A DNA stretch of 64,000 nt from Bacteroidaceae bacterium. Its GTDB lineage: Bacteria; Bacteroidota; Bacteroidia; Bacteroidales; Bacteroidaceae. The notes beneath the pieces were generated by a model that was given only the letters and a program-made list of their open reading frames with translations, was not told where the DNA came from and searched no databases. Shown here piece after piece: positions 53,894-63,483 of the stretch (the stretch's first letter is position 1; each line of letters begins with the position of its first letter). Both the position numbers and the translations under genes were made by a program. The stretch is from NCBI GenBank assembly GCA_017647225.1, contig JAGCLA010000048.1:35426-99425 (forward strand). Direction: 5' to 3'.

Positions 53894-55801
53894 ATGAAAA
53901 AGACATTAGTTGATTTGTTTGAGGAGTCGGTAAGACTATATCCTCAGAACACATTCCTTTTGGAAAAGAAAGATAAGAAAGTTGGTTTTCAACCTACAAC
54001 ATATACTCAGGTTAAAGAACTTGTCTATCGCTTGGGTGCAGGCTATCAGGCTTTAGGTGTAAAGAAAGGCGACAACATGGCACTTTTGAGCGAGGGTTGT
54101 AACATGTGGGTTGTCGGCGAGTTGGCAATGTTCTATGCAGGAGCGGTGAATGTTCCGCTTTCAATAAAGCTCGAAGAGAGCAACGACCTCCTGTTCCGTC
54201 TTGTGCACGGCGACGTTAAGTTTATCCTTGTATCGAACTATCAGTTGAAGAAAATCCGTGCAATAAAGGATAAACTTGCCGATGTAAAGAAAATCATTGT
54301 CTTTGGTGATGCTGGCGAACTCGAAGAGAAAGAGATTGCTATTGACGAGGTCATGAAGATGGGTGATGAGTTCCTCGCAACACATACAATGGAAGAGTTC
54401 CTTGCTGTAGGACAGTCATTGCAGAACGACGATATAGCAACAATTACATACACCAGCGGAACAACTGCCGACCCAAAGGGTGTTGTGCTAACACACCGCA
54501 ACTACACTGCCAACGTTGAACAGGCACTTACACTTGTGCATATCGACCAGACATGGCGCACACTTATCATCCTGCCGCTCGACCACTGCTTTGCACACGT
54601 CGTAGGTTTCTATATCATGATGTCAAGGGGTGCAACAGCTGCAACAGTTCAGGTAGGCCGTACAGGTCTTGAGACATTGAAGAATATCCCGTTGAACATT
54701 AAGGAGGTGCGTCCTCATTTCATTTTGTCGGTTCCTTCATTGGCAAAGACATTCAAGAAGAATATCGAGGGTGCTATCCGCGCCAAAGGAAAATTTACCG
54801 AAACTCTGTTCAATTGGGGTATGTCGGTACGTCAGAAATACTATGGTGACAGCAATCTTGACCGCAAGGGTATGCGTGTGTTCCTTAAACCGCTTGTTGC
54901 GTTGTTCGATAAACTTATTTTCTCAAAGGTACGTGAGAATTTCGGTGGCGAGCTTCGTTTCTTCGTCGGTGGTGGCGCATTGCTCGACAAGGATTTGCAG
55001 CATTTCTATCTTGGTGTAGGCATGCCAATGTATCAGGGCTACGGTCTTTCCGAGGCAACACCTGTCATATCTTCTAACGGCCCCGAATTGTACCGTTTCG
55101 GTTCAAGCGGTAAGCTTGTGACACCTATCGAACTGAAGATATGTGATGCCGACGGCAAGGAGTTGCCTACTGGCGAGCTCGGCGAAATCGTTGTAAAGGG
55201 CGAGAACGTAATGGCCGGTTATTGGAAGAATCCTACCGCTACAGCCGAGACCGTACGCGATGGCTATCTCTATACCGGTGACCTTGGATATATGTCCGAA
55301 GAGGGCTTGCTTTATGTCAAGGGACGTTTCAAGAGTCTTCTTATATCAAGCGACGGTGAGAAGTACAGCCCTGAGGGCATCGAAGAGGCATTTGTAAGCC
55401 TTTGCCCAACAATTGACCAGGTAATTCTCTATAACAACCAGTCGCCTTATACAACAGCACTTATTGTACCGAACAAGGATAATATCAAACGTGCGTTGGC
55501 CGAGAGAAATCTCGACCTCACAACAGAGGAAGGACGTAAGGCAGCATGTGACCTTGTAAAGGCCGATATTGATATGTTCAAGAAAGACGGCGTTCATGCC
55601 GGAATGTTCCCCGAGCGTTGGTTGCCAAGTTGCTTTGCGGTATTGCCCGAGGCATTCACCGAGCAGAACGGCATGATGAACAGTACAATGAAGGTTGTTC
55701 GCGGCAAGGTAGAGAAATTCTATAAAGAACGAATCGATATCCTCTATACAGCCGAAGGTAAACAACTCTACGAACAGCATAATATCGATGCATTCCAATA
55801 A
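53894..55801 (+). CDS. Long-chain fatty acid-CoA ligase (AMP-forming)
   Basis: The 635-residue ANL-superfamily enzyme has the P-loop TITYTSGTTADPKGVVLTH, the A5 motif YQGYGLSEATPVIS, GYLYTGDLGY and KGRFKSLLISSDGEKYSPEGIE. The C-terminal domain ends with the catalytic Lys region (MMNSTMKVVRGKVEKFY). It activates fatty acids to acyl-AMP and then acyl-CoA. Monocistronic with a strong terminator. Confidence 0.93.
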   Translation: MKKTLVDLFEESVRLYPQNTFLLEKKDKKVGFQPTTYTQVKELVYRLGAGYQALGVKKGDNMALLSEGCNMWVVGELAMFYAGAVNVPLSIKLEESNDLLFRLVHGDVKFILVSNYQLKKIRAIKDKLADVKKIIVFGDAGELEEKEIAIDEVMKMGDEFLATHTMEEFLAVGQSLQNDDIATITYTSGTTADPKGVVLTHRNYTANVEQALTLVHIDQTWRTLIILPLDHCFAHVVGFYIMMSRGATAATVQVGRTGLETLKNIPLNIKEVRPHFILSVPSLAKTFKKNIEGAIRAKGKFTETLFNWGMSVRQKYYGDSNLDRKGMRVFLKPLVALFDKLIFSKVRENFGGELRFFVGGGALLDKDLQHFYLGVGMPMYQGYGLSEATPVISSNGPELYRFGSSGKLVTPIELKICDADGKELPTGELGEIVVKGENVMAGYWKNPTATAETVRDGYLYTGDLGYMSEEGLLYVKGRFKSLLISSDGEKYSPEGIEEAFVSLCPTIDQVILYNNQSPYTTALIVPNKDNIKRALAERNLDLTTEEGRKAACDLVKADIDMFKKDGVHAGMFPERWLPSCFAVLPEAFTEQNGMMNSTMKVVRGKVEKFYKERIDILYTAEGKQLYEQHNIDAFQ

Positions 55802-55839
55802 CAAAAAAGTCGCTTCAAACTTGAAGCGACTTTTTTGTT
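55800..55839 (+). terminator. Terminator of the acyl-CoA ligase gene
   Basis: 19-bp perfect stem starting in the stop codon (core AAAAAAGTCGCTTCAA and complement) with a 2-nt centre and a T6 run. Confidence 0.9.
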
Positions 55840-56288
55840 AATTAGTTTAGAGTTTAGAGAAACTGAAAACTGAGATCTGAGATCTGAAAGCTTGTGCAAG
55901 CGAGTGGGTGAAAATTTATTTTCACACGCAACGAGCGTAGCCAAGGTTGCACGAAGTGAAAACTGAGAACTGAGAACTGAGAAAGAGATCCATTGACTTT
56001 AGCCCCTGCAGGCGTCGACCTTCGGTTCACATCCGTTCAGGATGACAAAGACGCGGAGGATGTCATATCGACCGCATGGGAGATATCTCAAAGGCAAAGC
56101 CTTTCCTCGTTCCACGTTCCACGTTTCTCGATTAGCGTTTAGCGTTTAGCGATTAGCAAAGGAACAAATGACTGATTTTTACCTGTGCCGGGCGTTTTTG
56201 GTACTTTCTGAGCGACAAAAAGTACATAGAGAAAGACTTGAAGAAAATATTAGTTTTCAGCAAAAAGGTTAAAAACTGCAGTGGAATA
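55840..56288. repeat. Intergenic heptamer-repeat region left of the GH89 gene
   Basis: 449 nt with no credible gene. Several runs have a strict 7-bp period: AGTTTAG x2 (55844-55857), ACTGAAA/ACTGAGA/TCTGAGA/TCTGAAA (55862-55889), ACTGAGA x3 (55962-55982), and CGTTCCA x2, CGTTTCT, CGATTAG, CGTTTAG x2, CGATTAG (56108-56156). Small hairpins occur at about 55889-55920. A TTCAGGATGACAA segment (56036-56048) is the reverse complement of a similar segment in the right-hand repeat region. Confidence 0.75.
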
Positions 56289-56330
56289 ATAAAAGCCAAC
56301 GGAGAGCATGTGCTCTCCGTTGGCTTTTAT
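56289..56330 (-). terminator. Terminator of the GH89 gene
   Basis: 20-bp perfect stem (core AAAAGCCAACGGAGAGCA and complement) with a 2-nt centre, 15 nt after the GH89 stop. It ends in TTTTATTATT on the minus strand. Confidence 0.87.
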
Positions 56331-56345
56331 GTAGTTATCAATTAT

Positions 56346-59300
56346 TTACTTAACCAATACCTTATTCCCATTAACAATATAAATTCCTGGTTTGGTAATC
56401 TCATTGATTCTGCGACCTTGCAGGTCGTAGATTGTATCAAGCACTTCTCTATCACCTACAACCTCTTCAATGTCTGATACAATGCCATCATCAAATGTGA
56501 AATTGATGAACGACGACAATGCAAGGGTAGAGTTTTCCTTTACCTGCAGATATATCTTGTTAGCATTGTTGAGGAAGTGTGTTGGTGCTCCTTCTGTAGG
56601 AACAGCTCCGCTTGCATTGTATTTCAATTTTGTTCTGTACAAACCAATCTCGCCGTTGACTACAGAAAGAACATAGTAAAGATAGTTCTCATCCTCATTA
56701 TTTCCTATATATGTGTCGTACAATGTACCTTTAAGCTCAAACTCTTCACCCTTGTTGCTTACAGGTTTACCTTGCTCTGTGGTATATTGGAATACGTATG
56801 TACCAGGGTTACCTTTAAGAACTACAGCAGTGTTTGCCGGTATCACACCGTCGTCGATTGAAATCATACTTAACCATTTTTTTGAGTTGGTGATGATTTC
56901 TCTCGCTGTGTATGCCTCAATACCGACCGGTATCTCTACAGGGTAGTTCAGACATAATGTTGAGAATCCTGCAGCTCCAATTGTCAATGTGTGGTAAATC
57001 TCGGAAATGTCTGTAATCTCTTCAATTTCCCATACCGAAGCATTACCTGGTTCGGCTCTCCACGCTGTGATATCTCCATAATCATGTTGTGCATGCATTG
57101 GATTCTCATTGCCGATTCTCAATGTCACCTGTCCGTCGGCAATGCCGGCAACGGTTACCTCCGCTGCGTTGCTGGTCATCTGTCCTACGCCAGCAGCAAA
57201 TTTACTTACATACAAACCGGTATGCAGGTTGTTTATCCTGTAGTTACCTTCAGTTTCGGTGGTCTCGAACTGGAATATCGCAAGTGGTCGTGGAGCAATG
57301 TTTGAACTTTCGCAGAACATCAGGTTCTCGTGGTTGCGATAATCGGTATATCCATTTCCACTATGTGTTGTTTTCTTATAGAATGTATGGACATAACTGC
57401 CATTGCAATAGCTTGCGTCAGAAACAGATCTTATGGCATACAACTTGTCGTTTGATGCAACGTTAAGGCTCAGTTTCTCCTCGGCAGAGTGTAGTGCTTC
57501 AATGGCATTGTGACACTCCGAAATGTGTATGTTACTCATCTCTTCAGTGTCTTTGAGTCTTTCCAATAAGGCTTTTGCAGCATTGTAGGCCTCGCGGTAT
57601 GCCTTTGCACCATTGTAAAGTCCAACAGTCTTTCCCTCGAAGAAGTTACTTGCATCGGGGTGTGACTTGATGTGTTCTTCAAGCTGGTAGTAACGTGGGT
57701 TGTCGTTAGTAAATGTTGCAGGAATGAACTTGAATTGTGAACCTTCATCATTCTTGTCATGCCAGAATCCCATAGTCTTTGTGTACCAACTACCATTGTT
57801 GCTGAAATAGTTTCCAGCCTCAAGGATATCCTTATCACGGATATTCCACCATCCGGTCTCCACGCTGTCCTCGTCGTTGTAATGTCTCAAAACAAACCAG
57901 TTGTGGATACTCTTGCTACCTTTTTCTACAGCCCATACTTTGGTTTCACCGTCTTCGTTGTCGTCTGCACTCAATACCTTTCCAAAGCCGTTGAATGGGT
58001 AAATAAGAACACCATCCATCTCATTTCTGAAATACCATGCCTGAGAAGTTGAATTTTCAGCATCATCAGAAGTTCTGACAATTCCTGCCTCTTCGTCATA
58101 TTCCAGTACTGTATTGTTTCCTTGGCCATAGAAATCACGGTTTATCTGTACATTATACAATATCGGTTCTTCCTCAAAGAGAGTCAAGTCAAATGGTATT
58201 ATTGTTCTTATTTGTGCAAGCAATTCATCAAACGCTAACTGCAGTTTTTCTCTTGCGGCTATCATTTCAATCGATGTTGTACCATTCTCATAAACATCTC
58301 CTGCGGCAATCAGTTCCTGGAAACAATAAATCATGAATTTTTCTTCAATCTTGTCTTTGAATATCTTGTACATATCTACCGCCGGGCCTTCCGTGTAGTA
58401 CAGCTCAAACTCGTCCATATGCCAGAATGTTCTCTCTCCTTTTATCATGAAGCGTAGGAGATAGTACCATTTGTTGTCGAATATTCCTGATGTAAATTCC
58501 TGATTGGCTTCTTGTGGCAAGCCTTCTTTAATACTGTAAAGTTCTTCGTATTTACCATCTCCCCATGTACCCATTACAGTAATTTCATCAGGGAAGTCGG
58601 TAAGAGATCCCGTACGAGTATGGTATGAGAATTGCATTAAACTATCAGGAACCGGGTATCCAAGATAAACCTCTATGCAGTGGTACTCTTCGGTAGTATC
58701 AATATCATGGTAGTTGGTGTGGAAATATCTGTCTTTATCTCCTTTAATACCATCGACCAGGAATTCCAGGCTACCTTCTACGGTATCTGCTGCATCTGTC
58801 CAGATGTAGTCATTTGGTCCACTATTTACCTGAACTCTTGTTGGATTAAGTGTAATTTTGCTTCTGCTGTTTGAGTTGTAGTCTGCAACTTGTGAACTCA
58901 AGGCATCCATTTGCTTGATAAGTTTTTCAAGTTTGCGACGTTCAGGGCCTTTCTCCTTTCCCCAGGGCACACCGACCAAGTCTCCATCGGTGTTGTACAG
59001 GTTATTGTTTTCGTCTAATTCAAAAGAATTGTTACCCTCTTCTACAATTATTGCGTCAAGGTTTGAACAGCCACGGAATGCATCAGGCAACTCGTCCAAA
59101 ATAACGGTGATTTTTGGTATGTCTACACCCTTGGCAAGGTTTGTACAGAGAGTCTCAATTCGGTCTAAATTGACGTCGTTAAATTCCATTACATCTGTGC
59201 CTTGATGGGATGTCGCGTAAGAGCCGTCTGCTTTCTTTAGTCTAACATTCAATCCGCCATTGCCGTCGTAGTCCATGATTACAGTAAATCTGTCCTCCTG

Positions 59301-62300
59301 ATAAACATTGTCAAACCACCAGTTGTCGCCGTTCTGATAGTTCATCTTTAGGATAAGCTTGTCTCTTTCAGTGCTATATTCAGGACAGTGCATGTATAAT
59401 TGGAATCCTCCTATGTATTGGTCCAAAGTCGGATTCTTTCCTGAAGCTATCAAGCAGGTTCCGAAGTGTGTAAGCAGGTGCTCGTTTGTTACCTCTATTT
59501 GCATTTCCCAAGCCTGGTCGTTGTACAGGTCAGGGATGTCCAAGATGATAGTTTCACCCATATATGCAGTTCCTGAACCACTCAATTTTGAATCAAGTGT
59601 AATGGTGTCGCTGACAAACTCAAGGCTCTTTGGCAAGGTTATGGAAGTAAGGGCTCTGTTGCGGTTGAACAGGTCGTTGTCGAAACCTACGATAGGACAC
59701 TCTTCACCCAATACTGTAACAGTCTCTGGAATTACAAGGTCTCCGTGGCCCGAATTCAAGACCTTTGACAGGATAACTACGGTCTGTCCGTCTCTTTCCT
59801 CTGTACGGAATGTAAACTCCCAGCCGTCGATGATAATGATTCTGCGAATTCTTGCTGTGTAGGTTGCATCCTCACGTGCATACATTGTCTGTTCCAGGTT
59901 GTTACTTACAAGACGGTCGTATTGGTCGTACCAGCCAAGGAACTCGGCACCCTCGTCAATTGTTGCGGACATGGTGAACTGTGTACCTCTTGCAACGTCA
60001 AGCTGTGTGCTGTTTGAACTTGCTGAAGTCTCGTTGTTCCATACCTTAACGCTTCCCCAATCATTGTTGTTGGTTACTACGTTTATGCGTGCCGCATTCT
60101 TTGCGTATTCTGTTACATTAACAGCAATGTCATAAACGAGGTTTGGTGTTGCATCTTGGTTGCCGGTCGCATCCTTGAAATGCAAGCGTACATGTGTTAT
60201 GCCAAGCTGCATGGTATATGGTAGCAATACATTGAACTTACCAGAACATACTGCTGTGTTTTCTGCGCCATTAGAGCCGGCACTGTATACAAGTTCGGTG
60301 CTTTCGTCAAACTTGCCATCAACATTGAAGTCGACATATGCATGCAATGTGCAGTTCTTGAGTCCGTCGCTGTTGCCGTTGTTGTATGCAATGTCAAAGC
60401 TTGCACCCTGTGCCACATTGATAATCTGTGGAATAGTGGTGACTGCTTCTGTTGGAGCTGTTGTTGTCTCGTAGATTGTTTCAGGCTCGCGGTTATAGTA
60501 GTTATATGTGAGATGGTGTATAAACTTGCCTTCATTGGCAATGTCTTCGCCTATGTTAGTGTCAACACCTTCCCATTTGTTTTCGATGAAACTTGCGGTG
60601 AATGTAGCAGCGTTCTTTCCATAATATGTATATGGGTTGTCGTTGCTTACAAAACTGCTGTCAGTGTCGAGCCAGCAACTGAATTTGTAACCTTCGTTTG
60701 CTGTTGCAATAATTGTTACAGCCTCGGTGCCTGTTATTGAAGACGCATTTGAGCCTTCGATGCTTGCTGAACCATGCTCGCTGTCGGCTGTTACCTCTAC
60801 CTTACGTGCATCGGTGATGTTCTCATTGATTACGATGCTGAATGTGAGATTTGTGCCGTCGCGGTATGTTGCAATCGCTTTAGCCTTGCCAATTTCTGCA
60901 TCAGCAGGTATTGTTACATTGTTGTCTGTTACAGTCAGGAACTCGTTGTTTGCCTGTACGCCGTCATGGTTCAGGTCAATCCAGAAACTTGTAAGAATGA
61001 CACTCTTGCCTATCTCGAGAGGTATGGCTGTTGTTTCGCCTCTGTTTATTACAGGTACGATGCCGCTGTTCTGTGCGTCACGTACCGCACCCATAGGGAA
61101 CAGGTAGTTGCCGTTCTCACTCTTCAGACGGCCGAAATACTTATTGAATGTGCTTGCCGCCTTTTCGCCGGCTGTCATGTCGCTTGGAATAGTGAGCTTA
61201 GAGTATTTGTGACCGGCAAAGTTTACAGTCCAAGGTTTCTCTATGTTGTTGAACATATAGTCGTTGGCGATGTTCTGTCCACGTTTCTCGAAGAAATGTG
61301 ACCAACGTTTGTAGTGGAAATCCTTGATGAGTCCTGCCCAGCAACGGTTTGAGTAATCGTGCATCTTATTATCCTCATTTGCCCATGTAGTTATAAGAGT
61401 ACGTGCGTTCCACTCAAGCCAGTTGCAGTCGTTGTCACTAACATTCTCGCTTTCTGCAATCTCGTGTGCAAGGCTTGCCCAACGTTCGAGTTTGAGCAAC
61501 TCGCTGTATGCAAGCATATTGTCGAGGTCGGTCATCAATAGCAGGAATATTTCGTATAAACGGTTGTATTCAGCAGTGTTACCGGCTTTACGCTTCTCGT
61601 TTATAAGAGGTAACAACTCGGCAGCATAGTCAACCATTGCCTGACGGACGATATCGATGATGTCGTAGTTGTAGTTGGCAATACCGTCTTCTGTTGTAAT
61701 CTGTTCTTTTATGGAAATGAGCTTGTCGGCTGCTGTCAAAACGTCGTATGGGTTGTAATATATTTGGGTTGTTCCGCCTTCCGAAACATTCTGCAAATCC
61801 CATTTTGGACGGGCAAGGATAACCGCTTCAGTTGCTCCTGTCTGGTTTGTCTGGCAGTTCCATACCGAATTCTTCAAGGTGGTCAATGCTGCGAGAGCTT
61901 CTGCATTCTCTACACCATAGCGTGCGTGAGCATAGCTTTCGAGCCATGCGTTAGCAGTGGTATTTGTGTCCAACCATGGAAGTTCAAACAGCATATCGTA
62001 AAGGATTGGGTTGGTTTCAAGACCTTCCGATGTTGCACCGATACCCTGTATGCTGTTGTCGCCGGCTATTGCGTTGAAGTAATTGTTCATTGTGCTCTCC
62101 AAACGTCCATGCAAACCGTTGCGTCCGGCAACGTTGTTTAGCATACAGAAAATGTATGGGTGGTCGTTGTAGTCGTTTTTGTTCCACATAGCCTTGCTTG
62201 GAACATCGGCATTGATGTCGAGCGCAACAAAACGGTCGCCATAGCCTGTCATGGCATCAAATGCTCCGGCTTGTGGCATGCTGCCGTCGTATTGTACGAA

Positions 62301-63383
62301 CCATTTTGGGGTGATGGTTGTGTCGAGTGTCGCAAAATATGCGTCGAGTTGTGTCATAATGCCCGGGTAGCACTCTTCGTTTGTCATGCCGTTGGGTAGT
62401 GCACCTTCGTGGAATGGGTCAATGCTGTACAATTCAGAAACACCCATAACCTTCTCCAGCTCAGCATAATATATTGCAGCCAATGTGTTGTAGCTTTCTG
62501 AACCAGGCTTTACAATGTCAGGGCGATACAAACCGCTTTTTGCCCATGTTCCGTTGTCAAGGAGGTCGCCTTCAACTATATTTGCGTGTGTGAAACCATT
62601 TGGGACTTGACCGCTAAAGCCCGGCAATACGGGTTGCATGCCGAGCTCGCGCATACGTGTAAGCATTTTACCGCAAAGTTCTTCCTGGCGTTCATACCAC
62701 CATTCGGGCAGACCGTTCATGTTTACGCCGTCTTGCTGTACGTGGCCACCGAATTCCTGCAGGTTGTTGGTCGCGAATAAACCGATGTATGCAGGACCTG
62801 ATATATAGTAGTTGATATCACTGTCGTTTACGCCGAGTGCTTTTAGGAAATTGCGTGTTACAACTTCCAAACCAACGATGTTGAGAGGTGCGTTCACGCC
62901 GTGCAATGCCATCCAGTCGATCTCCTGCTCCCAACGTTCCCATGTCCATAGAGCTGCACTATTTGAGAATGCCTCGCTGCTGAGGTTGTAACGGTAGGTT
63001 GTGTTACAAACGTGTTTCTCATCTGTTGCAGGAACGGGAAGGTACGCAGACGAAAGGTCTGTTGTGAGGTTGTTCCATGCAAGGTTGATGTGTGCGTAGT
63101 GGTTCAAATACCAGTTGATACCAGTTGTCACCGACAATTGAGAGTTTCCCTTAATGAAGGGTTTTCCGTTTTTTTCGCTGATAACGAAAACGTCTTTGCC
63201 GTTTTCGGCAAGGTCTGCATCAATCGCGAATTCAAATTTCTCGGCTGCCCCATTTCCACCTATACGGTTGAGCAAGCCTGTGATAGCCTGTTCAGCTGTT
63301 GTTGGAGTTGAGTCCTGTGCCTTTACAGCGTTTGCAGTAAGTAGAACTGAAACTGTGAACAAAAAAATAATAATACGTTTCAT
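56346..63383 (-). CDS. Giant secreted GH89 alpha-N-acetylglucosaminidase with multiple accessory domains
   Basis: A 2345-residue protein; the ATG at 63383 (MKRIIIFLFTV) was chosen because the promoter at 63456-63463 lies downstream of the longer open start. Signal peptide LTANAVKA|QD. The GH89 catalytic unit (about 25-710) has acid/base DPFHEG (Glu326) and nucleophile ATSEGLE (Glu453), as in NAGLU/CpGH89, and cleaves terminal alpha-GlcNAc of mucin or heparan. Then come two InlB/SLH-type beta repeats (about 890 and 1140) around a VDFNVDGKFD segment. A BspA-like leucine-rich repeat (1210-1450) is interrupted by about 170 residues. F5/8-like (about 1500-1690), helical and ricin/sialidase-tail-like domains follow. 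The end, YDLQGRRI...PGIYIVNGNKVLVK, looks like a type IX sorting tail. Monocistronic. Confidence 0.93.
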   Translation of the reverse strand: MKRIIIFLFTVSVLLTANAVKAQDSTPTTAEQAITGLLNRIGGNGAAEKFEFAIDADLAENGKDVFVISEKNGKPFIKGNSQLSVTTGINWYLNHYAHINLAWNNLTTDLSSAYLPVPATDEKHVCNTTYRYNLSSEAFSNSAALWTWERWEQEIDWMALHGVNAPLNIVGLEVVTRNFLKALGVNDSDINYYISGPAYIGLFATNNLQEFGGHVQQDGVNMNGLPEWWYERQEELCGKMLTRMRELGMQPVLPGFSGQVPNGFTHANIVEGDLLDNGTWAKSGLYRPDIVKPGSESYNTLAAIYYAELEKVMGVSELYSIDPFHEGALPNGMTNEECYPGIMTQLDAYFATLDTTITPKWFVQYDGSMPQAGAFDAMTGYGDRFVALDINADVPSKAMWNKNDYNDHPYIFCMLNNVAGRNGLHGRLESTMNNYFNAIAGDNSIQGIGATSEGLETNPILYDMLFELPWLDTNTTANAWLESYAHARYGVENAEALAALTTLKNSVWNCQTNQTGATEAVILARPKWDLQNVSEGGTTQIYYNPYDVLTAADKLISIKEQITTEDGIANYNYDIIDIVRQAMVDYAAELLPLINEKRKAGNTAEYNRLYEIFLLLMTDLDNMLAYSELLKLERWASLAHEIAESENVSDNDCNWLEWNARTLITTWANEDNKMHDYSNRCWAGLIKDFHYKRWSHFFEKRGQNIANDYMFNNIEKPWTVNFAGHKYSKLTIPSDMTAGEKAASTFNKYFGRLKSENGNYLFPMGAVRDAQNSGIVPVINRGETTAIPLEIGKSVILTSFWIDLNHDGVQANNEFLTVTDNNVTIPADAEIGKAKAIATYRDGTNLTFSIVINENITDARKVEVTADSEHGSASIEGSNASSITGTEAVTIIATANEGYKFSCWLDTDSSFVSNDNPYTYYGKNAATFTASFIENKWEGVDTNIGEDIANEGKFIHHLTYNYYNREPETIYETTTAPTEAVTTIPQIINVAQGASFDIAYNNGNSDGLKNCTLHAYVDFNVDGKFDESTELVYSAGSNGAENTAVCSGKFNVLLPYTMQLGITHVRLHFKDATGNQDATPNLVYDIAVNVTEYAKNAARINVVTNNNDWGSVKVWNNETSASSNSTQLDVARGTQFTMSATIDEGAEFLGWYDQYDRLVSNNLEQTMYAREDATYTARIRRIIIIDGWEFTFRTEERDGQTVVILSKVLNSGHGDLVIPETVTVLGEECPIVGFDNDLFNRNRALTSITLPKSLEFVSDTITLDSKLSGSGTAYMGETIILDIPDLYNDQAWEMQIEVTNEHLLTHFGTCLIASGKNPTLDQYIGGFQLYMHCPEYSTERDKLILKMNYQNGDNWWFDNVYQEDRFTVIMDYDGNGGLNVRLKKADGSYATSHQGTDVMEFNDVNLDRIETLCTNLAKGVDIPKITVILDELPDAFRGCSNLDAIIVEEGNNSFELDENNNLYNTDGDLVGVPWGKEKGPERRKLEKLIKQMDALSSQVADYNSNSRSKITLNPTRVQVNSGPNDYIWTDAADTVEGSLEFLVDGIKGDKDRYFHTNYHDIDTTEEYHCIEVYLGYPVPDSLMQFSYHTRTGSLTDFPDEITVMGTWGDGKYEELYSIKEGLPQEANQEFTSGIFDNKWYYLLRFMIKGERTFWHMDEFELYYTEGPAVDMYKIFKDKIEEKFMIYCFQELIAAGDVYENGTTSIEMIAAREKLQLAFDELLAQIRTIIPFDLTLFEEEPILYNVQINRDFYGQGNNTVLEYDEEAGIVRTSDDAENSTSQAWYFRNEMDGVLIYPFNGFGKVLSADDNEDGETKVWAVEKGSKSIHNWFVLRHYNDEDSVETGWWNIRDKDILEAGNYFSNNGSWYTKTMGFWHDKNDEGSQFKFIPATFTNDNPRYYQLEEHIKSHPDASNFFEGKTVGLYNGAKAYREAYNAAKALLERLKDTEEMSNIHISECHNAIEALHSAEEKLSLNVASNDKLYAIRSVSDASYCNGSYVHTFYKKTTHSGNGYTDYRNHENLMFCESSNIAPRPLAIFQFETTETEGNYRINNLHTGLYVSKFAAGVGQMTSNAAEVTVAGIADGQVTLRIGNENPMHAQHDYGDITAWRAEPGNASVWEIEEITDISEIYHTLTIGAAGFSTLCLNYPVEIPVGIEAYTAREIITNSKKWLSMISIDDGVIPANTAVVLKGNPGTYVFQYTTEQGKPVSNKGEEFELKGTLYDTYIGNNEDENYLYYVLSVVNGEIGLYRTKLKYNASGAVPTEGAPTHFLNNANKIYLQVKENSTLALSSFINFTFDDGIVSDIEEVVGDREVLDTIYDLQGRRINEITKPGIYIVNGNKVLVK

Positions 63384-63420
63384 TGTGTTATTATGTAAGT
63401 AGTTTATTTTCAACAAATTA

Positions 63421-63442
63421 CCCCCCCCAGATTGGGTGGGTT
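63421..63442 (-). promoter_or_regulatory. G8 homopolymer and hairpin in the GH89 5' leader
   Basis: On the minus strand the leader holds CCCACCC, a short loop, and GGGGGGGG (plus-strand C run at 63421-63428), able to form a GC-rich hairpin about 38 nt before the ATG. Homopolymers of this kind slip during replication, so leader folding might vary between cells. Confidence 0.45.
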
Positions 63443-63455
63443 GGAAAAGGGACTG

Positions 63456-63463
63456 CAAAGGTA
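63456..63463 (-). promoter_or_regulatory. Promoter -7 box of the GH89 gene
   Basis: TACCTTTG on the minus strand. Predicted transcription start near 63449, leader about 66 nt. Confidence 0.6.
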
Positions 63464-63483
63464 CGAAAAATTATTGATATTTA

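Noticed and set aside
56238-56477. Small plus-strand frame at the end of GH89
   Set aside because: It crosses the GH89 terminator and the GH89 C-terminus antisense; no support.
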